Origin: Agrobacterium cucumeris
Lineage (GTDB): Bacteria > Pseudomonadota > Alphaproteobacteria > Rhizobiales > Rhizobiaceae
Assembly (NCBI RefSeq): GCF_030036535.1
Contig: NZ_CP080387.1
Location: 1,612,001 to 1,676,000, forward strand
Reading direction: 5' to 3'
DNA: 64,000 bases
The position numbers and the translations under genes are program-made. Below the pieces are notes generated by a model that saw nothing but the letters and a program-made list of their open reading frames with translations, searched no databases and had not been told where the DNA came from. This document shows, in pieces, positions 37,698 to 46,615 of this stretch. Numbering within the stretch: the stretch's first letter is position 1; each line of letters opens with the position of its first letter.

Positions 37698-38186
37698 TCA
37701 CTCTTCGCCGGATTTCGGATTATCCAGCAGCATGTAATCGAGCGGCAGTTCCGTCGTATATTTGATCTGCTCCATGGCAAAGGCCGACGACACGTCGCGA
37801 ATTTCGATCTTGGCGATCATCCTCTTGTAGAAGGCGTCATAGGCAGCAATATCAGGCACGACGACGCGCAGGAGATAATCGACGTCGCCGCTCATGCGGT
37901 AAAATTCGACGACCTCCGGAAATTCGGAAACCACCTCGGAGAAGCGCTTCAGCCATTCGATGGAATGGGAGGCGGTGCGGATGGAGACGAAAACCGTGAC
38001 CTTGGTGTTGACCTTGACCGGATCAAGCAGCGCCACGCGCCGGCGGATGACGCCGTCCTCTTCCATCTTTTGGATACGCCGCCAACAAGGCGTCGTGGAA
38101 AGTCCGACCTTTTTCGCCAGATCAGCGACGGCCAGCGTGGAATCCTCTTGCAGAATGCGCAAAATCTTACGGTCAAGGCGATCCAA
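37698..38186 (-). CDS. Lrp/AsnC-family transcriptional regulator
   Basis: 162 aa. Starts at TTG 38186, fixed by a perfect AGGAGG nine bases upstream and the reading MDRLDRKILRILQEDSTLAV. The N-terminal helix-turn-helix is ADLAKKVGLSTTPCWRRIQK, and the C-terminal ligand-binding RAM domain contains SGDVDYLLRVVVPDIAAYDA. Such regulators respond to amino acids and often control a neighbouring transporter or catabolic gene; no obvious divergent target is present here, since the next upstream gene runs the same way. Ends in its own terminator. Confidence 0.93.
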   Translation of the reverse strand: MDRLDRKILRILQEDSTLAVADLAKKVGLSTTPCWRRIQKMEEDGVIRRRVALLDPVKVNTKVTVFVSIRTASHSIEWLKRFSEVVSEFPEVVEFYRMSGDVDYLLRVVVPDIAAYDAFYKRMIAKIEIRDVSSAFAMEQIKYTTELPLDYMLLDNPKSGEE

Positions 38187-38256
38187 TGCGTCTATCCTCC
38201 TGAATTAATTTCCTTTCAATACACTAATTTTTGCAGAAAAACAGAAAATTGTTTCA

Positions 38257-38910
38257 CTAAAGCCGCATTTCCACATGTTGCCGCAGAACCGGAAGCAGCT
38301 CCTGCGTGAACCATGGGTTCTTTTTCAGCCAGCCGGTATTGCGCCAGCTGGGGTGCGGCAGCGGTAAAATGCCGGGGCCGGAATTGGCGTGCAGGTAGCC
38401 GCGCCAGTTCTGCACGGTTTCGGTCATGGTTTTGCGTCGCTTTTCGCCCAGATGAAAAACCTGCGCATATTGGCCGACAGCAAGGATCAGATCCACCTGC
38501 GGCATCGCTTCCATCACCCGCGCACGCCATGCAGGCGCACATTCGCGCCGCGGCGGCAGGTCGCTGCCCTTGTCGTCATAACCCGGAAAACAGAAACCCA
38601 TGGGCACAATGGTGAAGCGGTCGGGGTCATAAAAGGTCTCGCGGTCGACATTCAGCCATTGCCGAAGCCTGTCACCTGAAGCGTCGTTAAACGGCAGTCC
38701 CGTCTCGTGCACACGCAGGCCAGGCGCCTGCCCGGCAATCAGGATGCGGGCCTTCTTCGACATGACGACCACCGGACGCGGTTCATGCGGCAGGCGATCG
38801 GCCATGCCCCTGACAGGCGCGTCACGACAGAGGCGACAGCGGGTAATCTCGCCGCGCAACGCATCCAGCCCGTCATCGAACCCCGGCATGGATTGATCCA
38901 TCTCAGCCAT
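38257..38910 (-). CDS. Uracil-DNA glycosylase superfamily protein
   Basis: 217 aa. The superfamily signature GQAPGLRVHETGLPFNDASG (about residues 60-79) is motif A, and the C-terminal PLPHPSWRNTGWL is motif B, where His is the usual uracil-contact residue. An N-terminal CRLCRD resembles the Cys cluster of family 4 and 5 enzymes but shows no complete four-Cys set, so an Fe-S cluster is doubtful. It probably removes damaged or uracil bases. It overlaps the upstream nuclease gene by eight bases, suggesting translational coupling. Confidence 0.83.
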   Translation of the reverse strand: MAEMDQSMPGFDDGLDALRGEITRCRLCRDAPVRGMADRLPHEPRPVVVMSKKARILIAGQAPGLRVHETGLPFNDASGDRLRQWLNVDRETFYDPDRFTIVPMGFCFPGYDDKGSDLPPRRECAPAWRARVMEAMPQVDLILAVGQYAQVFHLGEKRRKTMTETVQNWRGYLHANSGPGILPLPHPSWRNTGWLKKNPWFTQELLPVLRQHVEMRL

Positions 38911-39496
38911 GCGACCATCCCAGAAGATGGCGGATGACGGTCAGGAACCCCGCCGCCGGTGTCTCGATATCCGCTGCGCGGTGCTCACGCCGCCATTGCG
39001 AAGGTTTTTCGAATTCGCCCGCCCAGATGCCCCGCGCATCCCGGCGCGCTGCGGCCTGTTCACCTGAAAACTGGAAGTAACCGGAGGCGACGGCAAAACC
39101 CGCCGACACCATTTCCGCCGAAACATCCCTGCCGCCGGCGGCACAATAAACGAGCAGCCGGCCGTAACGGTCCCTCGAACTGCCGGAACAGGAAAAATTC
39201 TGCGCCACGACCAGCCGTTGCAGCACACGGCGCGCCTCCTCCCCGCAGGGCCAGGTCTCGGCGCCGCGCCGGCATGTCTGCAACAGTTCCGGTGCATCGA
39301 TACCCAGCAGACGAAACCGCTCTTCACCCTTTGAAAGCGTATCGCCGTCGATCACGAAGAAACGACCGCTATACGTCTCGCTGTTGATCTGGTCGAGCTT
39401 GGCGGCGATGAGGATGCCGAGAAAAACCGCGGCAAGAAACAGTCCGCCGTCGCGGAACGCCGAAAAACCCCTGCGCCTGCCTCCGTTTCGTCCCAT
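38903..39496 (-). CDS. Membrane-anchored thermonuclease (SNase) family protein
   Basis: 197 aa from ATG 39496 (MGRNGGRRRGFSAFRDGG). A basic head and one hydrophobic segment (GLFLAAVFLGILIAA) form a signal anchor. The nuclease fold follows: FVIDGDTLSKGEERFRLLGI (catalytic Asp/Arg), DAPEL, then DRYGRLLVYCAAGGRDVSAEM. The fold marks staphylococcal-nuclease-like enzymes, here probably facing the periplasm. The C-terminal 40 residues overlap the start of the uracil-DNA glycosylase gene by eight bases. Cysteines (about six) may form disulfides. Confidence 0.85.
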   Translation of the reverse strand: MGRNGGRRRGFSAFRDGGLFLAAVFLGILIAAKLDQINSETYSGRFFVIDGDTLSKGEERFRLLGIDAPELLQTCRRGAETWPCGEEARRVLQRLVVAQNFSCSGSSRDRYGRLLVYCAAGGRDVSAEMVSAGFAVASGYFQFSGEQAAARRDARGIWAGEFEKPSQWRREHRAADIETPAAGFLTVIRHLLGWSHG

Positions 39497-39603
39497 GTAA
39501 CAACAAACCCTTGTCAGAAATGGCAAACAAATCCTTTCACGGCAGCATCTTCTTAAGATTTTGAGCGTAGCCTGCAAGGGTTCATGTCACCTGCGTTGTA
39601 ACA

Positions 39604-41139
39604 ATGAGTAAAAGCGTCAGCACGTCCACCGACAAGATCATCGTCGACCGCTCGAAAAAACACCGCAACAAGGCGGTTTTCGACACGGTGAAGACGACGC
39701 GTGAACGCCTGCAGCAGGGTGCTGGCGGAACCGAAGCCTATGAACGCGAAATGCTGACCATGCACATCGCCGAGACCCTTCAGGGCGCGATGTTCATGCC
39801 GCTTTTCATCGTGCTTGCCTCCGTCATCGGTCTTTATATCACCCGCGACATCGGGCTGATCATCTGGTCGCTGATTGCGCTCAGCTTCCACGCCATGGCT
39901 CTGGTGCTGGCCAAGAGAGCGGCGAAACAGCAGATCACGCCCGAAAATCTCCAGCACTGGAAAAGTCTGTTCCTCGGCATGCAGATCCTCATCGGCTGTG
40001 CATGGGCCATGTTCGCACTGGCCGAACCGGCGCGCAACGACCCGACGCTTGTCCTCTTCTTCAAGGGCGCAACGCTGCTGATCGCGCTTTCGCTGACCGC
40101 CATGGCCAATTTCATGCTGCGGCGGGCGACTTTCATGACCTTCCTGCCGGTTATGGCGGCTCTGTGCGTCACCTCGGCCATCTCTCGTGATCCATTCGAT
40201 GTCGGCCTTGCGCTGATGTTTGGCATGGCGATCCTCTTCTGTCACCGCATCACCAGCCGGCTCTACCAGACCAGCGTCAAGCTCCTGTCCTCCCAGACGG
40301 AAAAGGACGACCTGATCGCCGAGCTCGAAGTCGCCAACTCGGTTTCGGATGAAGCGCGACGCCGCGCCGAAGAGGCCAATCTGGCCAAATCACGTTTTCT
40401 CGCTTCCATGTCGCATGAACTGCGCACCCCGCTCAACGCCATTCTCGGCTTCTCCGAGGTCATGGCGTCAGAAGTGCTCGGCCCGCTCAACAACCCGCTC
40501 TACAAGGAATATTCCGGCGATATCCATCGCTCCGGCCAGCACCTGCTCGATCTCATCAATGAAATCCTCGACCTGTCGCGCATCGAGGCCGGTCGCTATG
40601 ATCTCAATGAGGAATCCATCTCGATGCTGGAAATCGCCGAGGATTGCATCGGCATGATCCAGCTGCGCGCCCGCGCCAAGACGATCAGGATTTCGCAGCA
40701 GTTCGAAAGCAGCCTGCCGCAGGTCTGGGCTGACGAAAAATCGATCCGCCAGGTCATTCTCAACCTTCTCTCAAATGCCGTGAAATTCACGCCGCAGGGC
40801 GGTGAAATCCTTGTGAAAGCCGGCTGGACGGCGGGCGGCGGGCAATATGTATCGATCAAGGATAACGGCCCCGGCATTCCCGAAGACGAAATCCCCGTGG
40901 TGCTGTCGGCCTTCGGTCAGGGATCGATCGCCATCAAGAGCGCCGAACAGGGAACCGGGCTTGGCCTGCCCATCGTTCAGGCCATTCTCGCCAAACATGA
41001 CGGCCAGTTCATCCTGAAATCGAAGCTGCGCGAAGGCACCGAAGGCATCGCCATCCTGCCGGCAAAACGCGTGTTGCAGAGTCTGCCGGCCGTGGAGGAA
41101 ACCCATGCGATCCAGCCGCGCCGCCGGTCCTTCGCATAA
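39604..41139 (+). CDS. pdhS2: Membrane sensor histidine kinase, PdhS2-like
   Basis: 511 aa. Six hydrophobic helices (residues about 60-215), a short coiled-coil linker, then a HisKA domain with FLASMSHELRTPLNAILGFS (phospho-accepting His271) and a HATPase_c domain with NLLSNAVKFT, DNGPGIP and GTGLGLPI. The architecture matches PdhS/PleC-DivJ homologues that signal through DivK in rhizobial cell-cycle, motility and adhesion control; Agrobacterium PdhS2 lies in this chromosomal neighbourhood, which supports but does not prove the name. No response regulator gene is adjacent. ATG at 39604. Confidence 0.78.
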   Translation: MSKSVSTSTDKIIVDRSKKHRNKAVFDTVKTTRERLQQGAGGTEAYEREMLTMHIAETLQGAMFMPLFIVLASVIGLYITRDIGLIIWSLIALSFHAMALVLAKRAAKQQITPENLQHWKSLFLGMQILIGCAWAMFALAEPARNDPTLVLFFKGATLLIALSLTAMANFMLRRATFMTFLPVMAALCVTSAISRDPFDVGLALMFGMAILFCHRITSRLYQTSVKLLSSQTEKDDLIAELEVANSVSDEARRRAEEANLAKSRFLASMSHELRTPLNAILGFSEVMASEVLGPLNNPLYKEYSGDIHRSGQHLLDLINEILDLSRIEAGRYDLNEESISMLEIAEDCIGMIQLRARAKTIRISQQFESSLPQVWADEKSIRQVILNLLSNAVKFTPQGGEILVKAGWTAGGGQYVSIKDNGPGIPEDEIPVVLSAFGQGSIAIKSAEQGTGLGLPIVQAILAKHDGQFILKSKLREGTEGIAILPAKRVLQSLPAVEETHAIQPRRRSFA

Positions 41140-41151
41140 GGGCTCAAGGCC

Positions 41152-41556
41152 TCAGAAGAACAACGTCGTTACCAGCGAATAAAGCACGAAGAATCCGTTC
41201 GCCATCAACAGGCAGAACACGGCGAAGGAGCCGAGGTCCTTGGCATGTCGCCCGACCGAGGAAATTTCCGGCGAAATGCGGTCCACCAGCTCCTCAATCG
41301 CGGTATTGAGCGCCTCGACCGCAAACAGCAGCAACATCAGCACAGTGAAGGCGAGAAGATGCGCAAAAGGCGCAGCGACGATGAGAAGCAGGCCAAGCCC
41401 GACGCCGAAAGCCAGAACCTCATGCCGGAACGCCGCTTCCTGCCACAGCCGGCCCAGCCCCTGCACGGAATAGCGGGCAGCGGCGAAAAGGTGCCGCCAG
41501 CCTTTTTCCTTGCGGAATGCCGGTTCGGTTTGCTTCTTTTGCGGCGTCGCGTCCAT
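41152..41556 (-). CDS. dgkA: Diacylglycerol kinase
   Basis: 134 aa. Small trimeric membrane enzyme phosphorylating diacylglycerol from membrane lipid or cyclic-glucan substitution turnover. An N-terminal amphipathic segment (FRKEKGWRHLFAAARYSVQG) is followed by three membrane helices, with the active-site strip EALNTAIEELVDRI (Glu/Asn/Glu) between helices 2 and 3 and DLGSFAVF. Start chosen at ATG 41556 (MDATPQKKQ); an upstream ATG four codons earlier is possible. It lies eight bases downstream of the cobT stop, so the two may be cotranscribed. Confidence 0.9.
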   Translation of the reverse strand: MDATPQKKQTEPAFRKEKGWRHLFAAARYSVQGLGRLWQEAAFRHEVLAFGVGLGLLLIVAAPFAHLLAFTVLMLLLFAVEALNTAIEELVDRISPEISSVGRHAKDLGSFAVFCLLMANGFFVLYSLVTTLFF

Positions 41557-41564
41557 CTTCGGCC

Positions 41565-42599
41565 TCAATGATCGGTGCGGGGGCTGATGCGGGTGTCCAC
41601 ACCCGCCGCTTCGAAAGTCGCCATGCCGGAATGGCAGGCCGCGGCAGCCTTTACGATGCCGGCGGCCAGTGCCGCACCGGTGCCTTCGCCCAGCCGCATG
41701 CCAAGCGCCAGAAGCGGCGTCTTGCCAAGCTTTTCGACGGCGGCGAGATGGCCGGGCTCACCCGAGACATGGCCGATCAGGCAATGATCAAGCGCCGAAG
41801 AATTGGCGGCCTTCAGCAGGGCGGCAGCGGCGGTTGCCACATAACCGTCGATCAGCACGGGAATACGCTGCACGCGCGCCGCGAGGATAGCGCCGGCAAT
41901 TGCCGCAATCTCGCGTCCGCCGAGGCGGCGCATGATTTCCAGCGGATCGGACAGGTGGTCCTTATGGAACTCGACAGCGGCCTTCACCGCCGCGATCTTG
42001 CGGGCCATGACCTCGCCTTCCGAACCGGTGCCGGGGCCGGTCCATTCTTCCGCCGTGCCGCCATAGAGCGCGAGGTTGATCGCCGCCGCAATCGTGGTGT
42101 TGCCAATGCCCATTTCACCGACGCAGAGAAGATCGGTCCCGCCGGCGATCGCTTCCATGCCGAAGGCCATGGTCGCCGCACAGTCGCGCTCCGAAAGGGC
42201 CGGCTCGCAGGTTATGTCGCCGGTCGGATAATCAAGCGCCAGGTCGAATATCTTCAGGCCGAGATCATTGGCGACGCAGATCTGGTTGATGGCAGCACCG
42301 CCGGCTGCAAAATTCTCCACCATCTGCTGGGTCACGGAAGTCGGATAGGGCGTAACACCATGACGGGTGACACCATGATTGCCGGCGAAAATCGCCACCA
42401 GCGGACGGGTGACGGCGGGCGAACGGCCGGACCAAGCCGCCAGCCACATGGCGATTTCTTCAAGGCGGCCGAGCGAACCGGCAGGCTTGGTCAGCTGCGC
42501 ATTGCGCTCCTTGGCCGCCACCAGCGCGTGCGTCTCCGGGCCGGGAAGCTCACGCAACAGCGCGCGAAAATCGTCGAAGGGCAATCCGCTCATGCTCAT
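41565..42599 (-). CDS. cobT: Nicotinate-nucleotide-dimethylbenzimidazole phosphoribosyltransferase
   Basis: 344 aa. Makes alpha-ribazole phosphate for the lower ligand of cobalamin (called CobU in the Pseudomonas denitrificans scheme). Signatures: KPAGSLGRLEEIAMWLAAW, IFAGNHGVTRHGVTPYP, GEMGIGNTTIAAAI and GGREIAAIAGAI; the catalytic Glu is in the C-terminal GMRLGEGTGAALAAGI segment. Start ATG 42599; ATG two codons later is an alternative. Divergent from cobS with a gap of 152 bp; no cobalamin riboswitch is visible in it. dgkA follows eight bases downstream. Confidence 0.95.
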   Translation of the reverse strand: MSMSGLPFDDFRALLRELPGPETHALVAAKERNAQLTKPAGSLGRLEEIAMWLAAWSGRSPAVTRPLVAIFAGNHGVTRHGVTPYPTSVTQQMVENFAAGGAAINQICVANDLGLKIFDLALDYPTGDITCEPALSERDCAATMAFGMEAIAGGTDLLCVGEMGIGNTTIAAAINLALYGGTAEEWTGPGTGSEGEVMARKIAAVKAAVEFHKDHLSDPLEIMRRLGGREIAAIAGAILAARVQRIPVLIDGYVATAAAALLKAANSSALDHCLIGHVSGEPGHLAAVEKLGKTPLLALGMRLGEGTGAALAAGIVKAAAACHSGMATFEAAGVDTRISPRTDH

Positions 42600-42751
42600 G
42601 GTGTCGGTCTCTTTCGTAGCCGGGTTGGCTGTCGCATCGGCTCATGCGTCCGGAACTTGTGTTTTCCGGCAAATCGGTCTTTGTTGCGCCTCTCATAATC
42701 GCGGATGCGCCGCGGAACAACCGGAAATGCAAGTGCAGCAACGGAGAGAGC

Positions 42752-43537
42752 ATGAAGGCCCGGGATTTTATAACAGATGTCATGCATTCCGTTGCCTTTC
42801 TCAGCCGCCTGCCGGTTCCTTCGCGGTTTTTCGAAAATGCCGATGGCGTGTCGATGCGCCGCACCGCCCGCGCCTTTCCCGCCGCCGGCCTGCTGATCGC
42901 CCTGCCCGCGGCTTTTCTGGTGGTGATTTTCGCTACTTTCGATGCCTCGCCGCAGCTCACCGGCTGGCTCGCCATCGCCCTCACGGCGCTTCTGACAGGA
43001 GCACTGCATGAGGATGGGCTAGCCGATATGGCCGATGGTTTTGGCGCAGGCAAGGACAAGGCGCGCACGCTTGAGATCATGAAGGACAGCCGCATCGGCA
43101 GCTATGGCACCATCGCCATGGTGCTGTCCTTTGCCCTGCGCGCCACCGCACTCGCATCGCTGATCGAGACACTTCCCGCTAAAACTGCCGCCGCCGGCCT
43201 TATCGCCGCACTTGTCCTGAGCCGTTCCCTGATGGTGTGGCACTGGCAGGCCCTGCCCGCCGCCAAAACCTCCGGCATTGCCGCCGGCGCCGGCCAACCC
43301 GGCGAAACCGAGCGCAATATCGCACTGGCGATCGGGTTGCTCGTCTTCATTCTCTTCACGCTGCACACTTTGCCTCTTCTGTCGATTGCACTTGTGCTGG
43401 CGGCAGCCATTCTGGCCACCGTACTGTTCGGCAGGCTGTGCGACCGGAAGATCGGCGGCCATACCGGCGATACCATCGGCGCCTGCCAGCAGATCACGGA
43501 GATCGTTACTCTCGTCGCCCTTGCCCTTGCGACGTAA
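42752..43537 (+). CDS. cobS: Adenosylcobinamide-GDP ribazoletransferase (cobalamin synthase)
   Basis: 261 aa from ATG 42752 (MKARDFITDVMHSVAFLSRL) behind CGGAGAGAG. Integral membrane enzyme joining adenosylcobinamide-GDP and alpha-ribazole (CobV in the Pseudomonas scheme). The cytoplasmic active site HEDGLADMADGFGAGKDKAR is present, as are the RIGSYG loop and five to six membrane helices. It uses the ribazole produced after the divergent cobT product, so the pair completes the nucleotide loop. An upstream extension from 42644 is rejected for lack of a ribosome site. Confidence 0.93.
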   Translation: MKARDFITDVMHSVAFLSRLPVPSRFFENADGVSMRRTARAFPAAGLLIALPAAFLVVIFATFDASPQLTGWLAIALTALLTGALHEDGLADMADGFGAGKDKARTLEIMKDSRIGSYGTIAMVLSFALRATALASLIETLPAKTAAAGLIAALVLSRSLMVWHWQALPAAKTSGIAAGAGQPGETERNIALAIGLLVFILFTLHTLPLLSIALVLAAAILATVLFGRLCDRKIGGHTGDTIGACQQITEIVTLVALALAT

Positions 43538-43556
43538 CGGTCTGATATAGATCGTC

Positions 43557-43748
43557 ATGGAAACACCCTGCATCCATATCTGCCGCCTCGATGCGACCAA
43601 CAGCCTCTGTATCGGCTGCGGCCGCACGCTGGATGAAATCGGCGGCTGGACAGGCTATAGCGACGAGAAGCGCCGCGCGATCATGCAGGCGCTGCCGCAA
43701 AGACTGGAAAATTTGAGCGAGACCGCCAAGGAGACGCATACCGCATGA
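43557..43748 (+). CDS. DUF1289 family Cys-rich small protein
   Basis: 63 aa. [20 protein letters not shown] then [19 protein letters not shown]: four cysteines (CxxxC...CxxC) in the order typical of DUF1289, a small metal- or Fe-S-like motif protein of unknown function. It lies 19 bp after cobS and overlaps the downstream protease gene by four bases (ATGA), so it is likely to be in the cobS transcript. The link to cobalamin synthesis is positional only. Confidence 0.85.
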   Translation: METPCIHICRLDATNSLCIGCGRTLDEIGGWTGYSDEKRRAIMQALPQRLENLSETAKETHTA

Positions 43749-44452
43749 ACAGGTTGACCATCGTTCTCCTTCTCCTCGCCGTGGGCCTCGGCCTGCTTCT
43801 CATCAATCACGATGGTGGCCGCACATTCGGCCTCGATAATGATCAATTCGCACAGGCCCTCTATCTCGTGCCCATTGCCGGCCTCCTGTCGGTCGGCATC
43901 CTGGCCGGAAGACGCGGTGGCTTCGGCACCGTCATCCGCCAGCTCGCCGTCTGGCTCGTCATCATCCTCGGCCTCGTCTCGCTCTATCTCTATCGCTACG
44001 ACCTGCAATCCTTCGGCGATCGGCTGCTGGGTGGCCTGATGCCCGGCCGCGCCGTGGTGGTGACAACCGCCGGCGGCGAACAGGAAATCGTGCTACACAA
44101 ATCGATGAGCGGCCATTTCGAGGCGAATGTGAGCGTTGATGGCAAGACCATCCACATGCTCGTCGATACCGGCGCTAGCTCCGTGGTGCTGGCGAATGCC
44201 GACGCCGCCGAAATCGGCATCGATACCGGCAGCCTGCGCTATACCGTGCCTGTTATGACCGCAAATGGCCGCACGGCAGCAGCCCCCGTCACCCTGGCGG
44301 AAATCGGCATCGGCCCGATCGTGCGCCGCAACATCCCTGCCCTCGTCGCCCAGGACGGCCAACTGGGCCAGAGCCTGCTCGGCATGAGCTTCCTGTCGAC
44401 GCTCGGTTCGCTGCAGATGCAGACGGACGAATTGCGGTTGCGGGATCGATAA
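43745..44452 (+). CDS. Membrane retropepsin-like aspartic protease family protein
   Basis: 235 aa. Two to three N-terminal membrane helices ([20 protein letters not shown], then another at about 35-75), then a periplasmic retropepsin-like domain (about residues 100-235). The catalytic triad is in [20 protein letters not shown], with the second strand [20 protein letters not shown] and flap-like [17 protein letters not shown]. This matches the clan AA family found in alphaproteobacteria (TIGR02281-like). Such single domains act as dimers. It overlaps the DUF1289 gene by ATGA, a conserved pairing. Target unknown. Confidence 0.87.
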   Translation: MNRLTIVLLLLAVGLGLLLINHDGGRTFGLDNDQFAQALYLVPIAGLLSVGILAGRRGGFGTVIRQLAVWLVIILGLVSLYLYRYDLQSFGDRLLGGLMPGRAVVVTTAGGEQEIVLHKSMSGHFEANVSVDGKTIHMLVDTGASSVVLANADAAEIGIDTGSLRYTVPVMTANGRTAAAPVTLAEIGIGPIVRRNIPALVAQDGQLGQSLLGMSFLSTLGSLQMQTDELRLRDR

Positions 44453-44719
44453 ACTCATCTCGGACAAGCCATCTCATCTTGAAATCAAAGGCTTTCGCCA
44501 CAATATATGTGAAGCAACAACGAGAACTTTGGGCGACGCAGAACCGCTGGAGACAGTGGATTTTCCGGAAAATCTCGCCACCTCGGCAAATGATTGACAT
44601 CCCACATTGGCCATGAGACAAGATTACATGTTCAACGCAGGAGTTCTCTACATGATCGGTCCTGATCCCATCCTACTTTGATCTGAACGTCTTTCCACTG
44701 CGAGAAGCGAAGCGTCGAA

Positions 44720-45322
44720 CTATGGTTTCGGCGCTTTTTGGTTTTTAGAAACGCCCGGCGAACGAATTTTTCGCTTCAGTTTATATCCCCTGTATTTTCG
44801 TTCCATCGTCTCCAAGAGTTTCTCGCCGGTTTTCTTTGCCTCCTCCGCATGTTCATAGAGGCTCCGAATAGCGCTTTCCCGCCCCTCGAGTGAAATATTG
44901 GTGAAGCTCTTGCGGTATATTCCATCTATCTTGGCGCGGATTTTATCCAGAACACCATAGAAGTAGACGACATCTCCAATGTACTCTCGCCCAGTGGCGG
45001 ATATGGAATCGATATTCTTCAGATAGAAATGGGTGTGACGTGCATCTGTAATATGCGGCACGAAATCTTTGTTTTCCTTGATGCGCTCCCTGAAGGTCAC
45101 ATAAGAAATAGGCGCTGCGAGAAAGATCGCCATATCGGCTGTATTAAAGTCGATTTCAGCATATAGGGACCGGATAAATTTCTCTTTTTCTCGCGATTTC
45201 TTCCAGAATCCTACGCCCACGGCTACGAATTGACCAAGTATCCAGAGCGTGAAGGCTGTGGAAGCCGCGACCACTGCAGCGAGCAATTGCGGGCTTTCAG
45301 ATATTTGCTGCGTCGCTGACAT
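44720..45322 (-). CDS. Orphan membrane-anchored coiled protein, AT-richer than neighbours
   Basis: 200 aa. One N-terminal helix (SPQLLAAVVAASTAFTLWIL, then GQFVAVGVGFW) followed by a cytoplasmic or periplasmic helical region rich in Lys/Glu (EKEKFIRSLYAEIDFNTAD, SAIRSLYEHAEEAKKTGEKL). The end is highly basic. No family is recognised. Codon use is visibly less GC-rich than the genes on either side (many ATA, TTA, AAT, GAA), and the flanks (44453-44719 and 45323-45600) are also AT-rich and empty of other genes, which points to acquisition or a pocket of foreign DNA. Confidence 0.55.
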   Translation of the reverse strand: MSATQQISESPQLLAAVVAASTAFTLWILGQFVAVGVGFWKKSREKEKFIRSLYAEIDFNTADMAIFLAAPISYVTFRERIKENKDFVPHITDARHTHFYLKNIDSISATGREYIGDVVYFYGVLDKIRAKIDGIYRKSFTNISLEGRESAIRSLYEHAEEAKKTGEKLLETMERKYRGYKLKRKIRSPGVSKNQKAPKP

Positions 45323-45621
45323 GCAACGATCTCCATAAATATAATAAAAACAAATCTTGTAATAACGACAATATAAAAATCATAATCCGCCAATATTAAC
45401 AATACTAAGACGCCGTTTCAAATCATAGGCAGGGCTATGACTTGCGTCCCCGATGTCAGATCGGTCACGATGGGAAAACACGGTAAGGGTGCGACATATT
45501 AATCGGCGAATTAAAATACTCGTAGAAACACCCTTCCGAGACATTTCTTTCTGCCCGGCCCCCGCCCAGCGAACCATTGCCCCTTGATTCCTTCCCATTT
45601 GATAATTTATGTTGGTGTTGT

Positions 45622-45766
45622 TCTCAGGGCGGGGTGCAATTCCCCACCGGCGGTATCGGGATTTTTCCCGGAGCCCGCGAGCGCTTCCGGTCTCCAAAGC
45701 CGGAAGGTCAGCAGATCCGGTGAGAGGCCGGAGCCGACGGTATAGTCCGGATGGAAGAGGACAAGG
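45622..45766 (+). ncRNA. FMN riboswitch (RFN element)
   Basis: The conserved blocks are all present in order: TCTCAGGGCGGGGTGCAATT (45622 on), CCCCACCGGCGGTA, AGCCCGCGAGCG (from 45671), GGTCAGCAGATCCGGTG, GAGGCCGGAGCCGACGGTATAGTCCGGATG and GAAGAGGACAAGG. It lies 122 bp upstream of ribB, which it should repress when FMN is bound. Just beyond, CCCGCGCGTGAGCGGG (about 45776-45791) could form part of the expression platform. Confidence 0.95.
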
Positions 45767-45887
45767 CATAAGACGCCCGCGCGTGAGCGGGTTTCGCATT
45801 GCATTGTTCGCCCAAGGGATATTTGGCGCTTCTTGAAGCGCGAAAATGCCGCAAAACGGCATAACCCCTTGAAAGGCTTGAAATAGA

Positions 45888-46529
45888 ATGACCATTGCTA
45901 AAATTGAAGACGCGATCGATGCCATTTCCCGTGGCGAGATGGTGATTGTGGTTGACGATGAAGACCGCGAAAACGAAGGCGATATCATCGCCGCTTCCGA
46001 CAGCATCACTCCGCAGCAGATCGCTTTCATGATGAACCATGCGCGCGGGCTGGTCTGCGTCGCCATGCCGGGTGAGCGCCTCGACGCGCTCGACATTCCG
46101 CTGATGGTGTCGCGCAACACCGAATCCCTCAAGACGGCCTTCACCGTCTCGGTGGACTATATTCCGGGCACCACGACAGGCATTTCCGCCGCCGACCGGG
46201 CAGAGACAGTGCGTGCGCTGGTGTCGGAGGGTTCGCGCCCGGAAGACTTCGCCCGTCCCGGCCACATCTTCCCGCTGCGCGCCAATCCGCAAGGTGTTCT
46301 CGGCCGCACCGGCCACACGGAAGCCGCCGTAGACCTCTGCCGTCTTGCCGGGAAATTCCCGTCCGGCACCATCTGCGAAGTTGCCAATGACGACGGCACC
46401 ATGGCCCGCCTGCCCCAGCTCGAAGTCTTCGCCGAACGCCACGGCCTGCTCGTCGTGACGATCAAGGATCTCGTTGCTTACCTCAAGGGCGAAGTTGTCG
46501 AGGACGTGGTGCAGAAGCAGGTTGCGTGA
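45888..46529 (+). CDS. ribB: 3,4-dihydroxy-2-butanone-4-phosphate synthase
   Basis: 213 aa, single-domain RibB, first committed enzyme of the ribulose 5-phosphate branch of riboflavin synthesis. Signatures: IVVDDEDRENEGDIIAASD (acidic metal/substrate loop), MNHARGLVCVAMPGERLDAL, and the region PGHIFPLRANPQGVLGRTGHTE; the C-terminal half has ICEVANDDGTMARLPQLEVF. No fused GTP cyclohydrolase domain. Controlled by the FMN riboswitch upstream. An ATG at 45888 follows a GAAAGG box. Confidence 0.97.
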   Translation: MTIAKIEDAIDAISRGEMVIVVDDEDRENEGDIIAASDSITPQQIAFMMNHARGLVCVAMPGERLDALDIPLMVSRNTESLKTAFTVSVDYIPGTTTGISAADRAETVRALVSEGSRPEDFARPGHIFPLRANPQGVLGRTGHTEAAVDLCRLAGKFPSGTICEVANDDGTMARLPQLEVFAERHGLLVVTIKDLVAYLKGEVVEDVVQKQVA

Positions 46530-46556
46530 GCTGCTGCTTGTGGTGTGAATACAAAA

Positions 46557-46578
46557 ACGCCCGGCGCAAGCCGGGCGT
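46557..46578 (-). terminator. Intrinsic terminator of the leftward SDR/ABC operon
   Basis: ACGCCCGGC (46557-46565) / GCCGGGCGT (46570-46578), GCAA loop. The A-run is on the 5' side, so the U-tail forms on leftward transcripts; it may also end ribB transcripts less efficiently. Confidence 0.75.
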
Positions 46579-46615
46579 GAAATGCGTAACTGAAGCGCTG
46601 AAACCTCTCAGCTCC

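Noticed and set aside
42600..42751. Cobalamin riboswitch between cobT and cobS
   Set aside because: The conserved B12-box sequence is not found on either strand.
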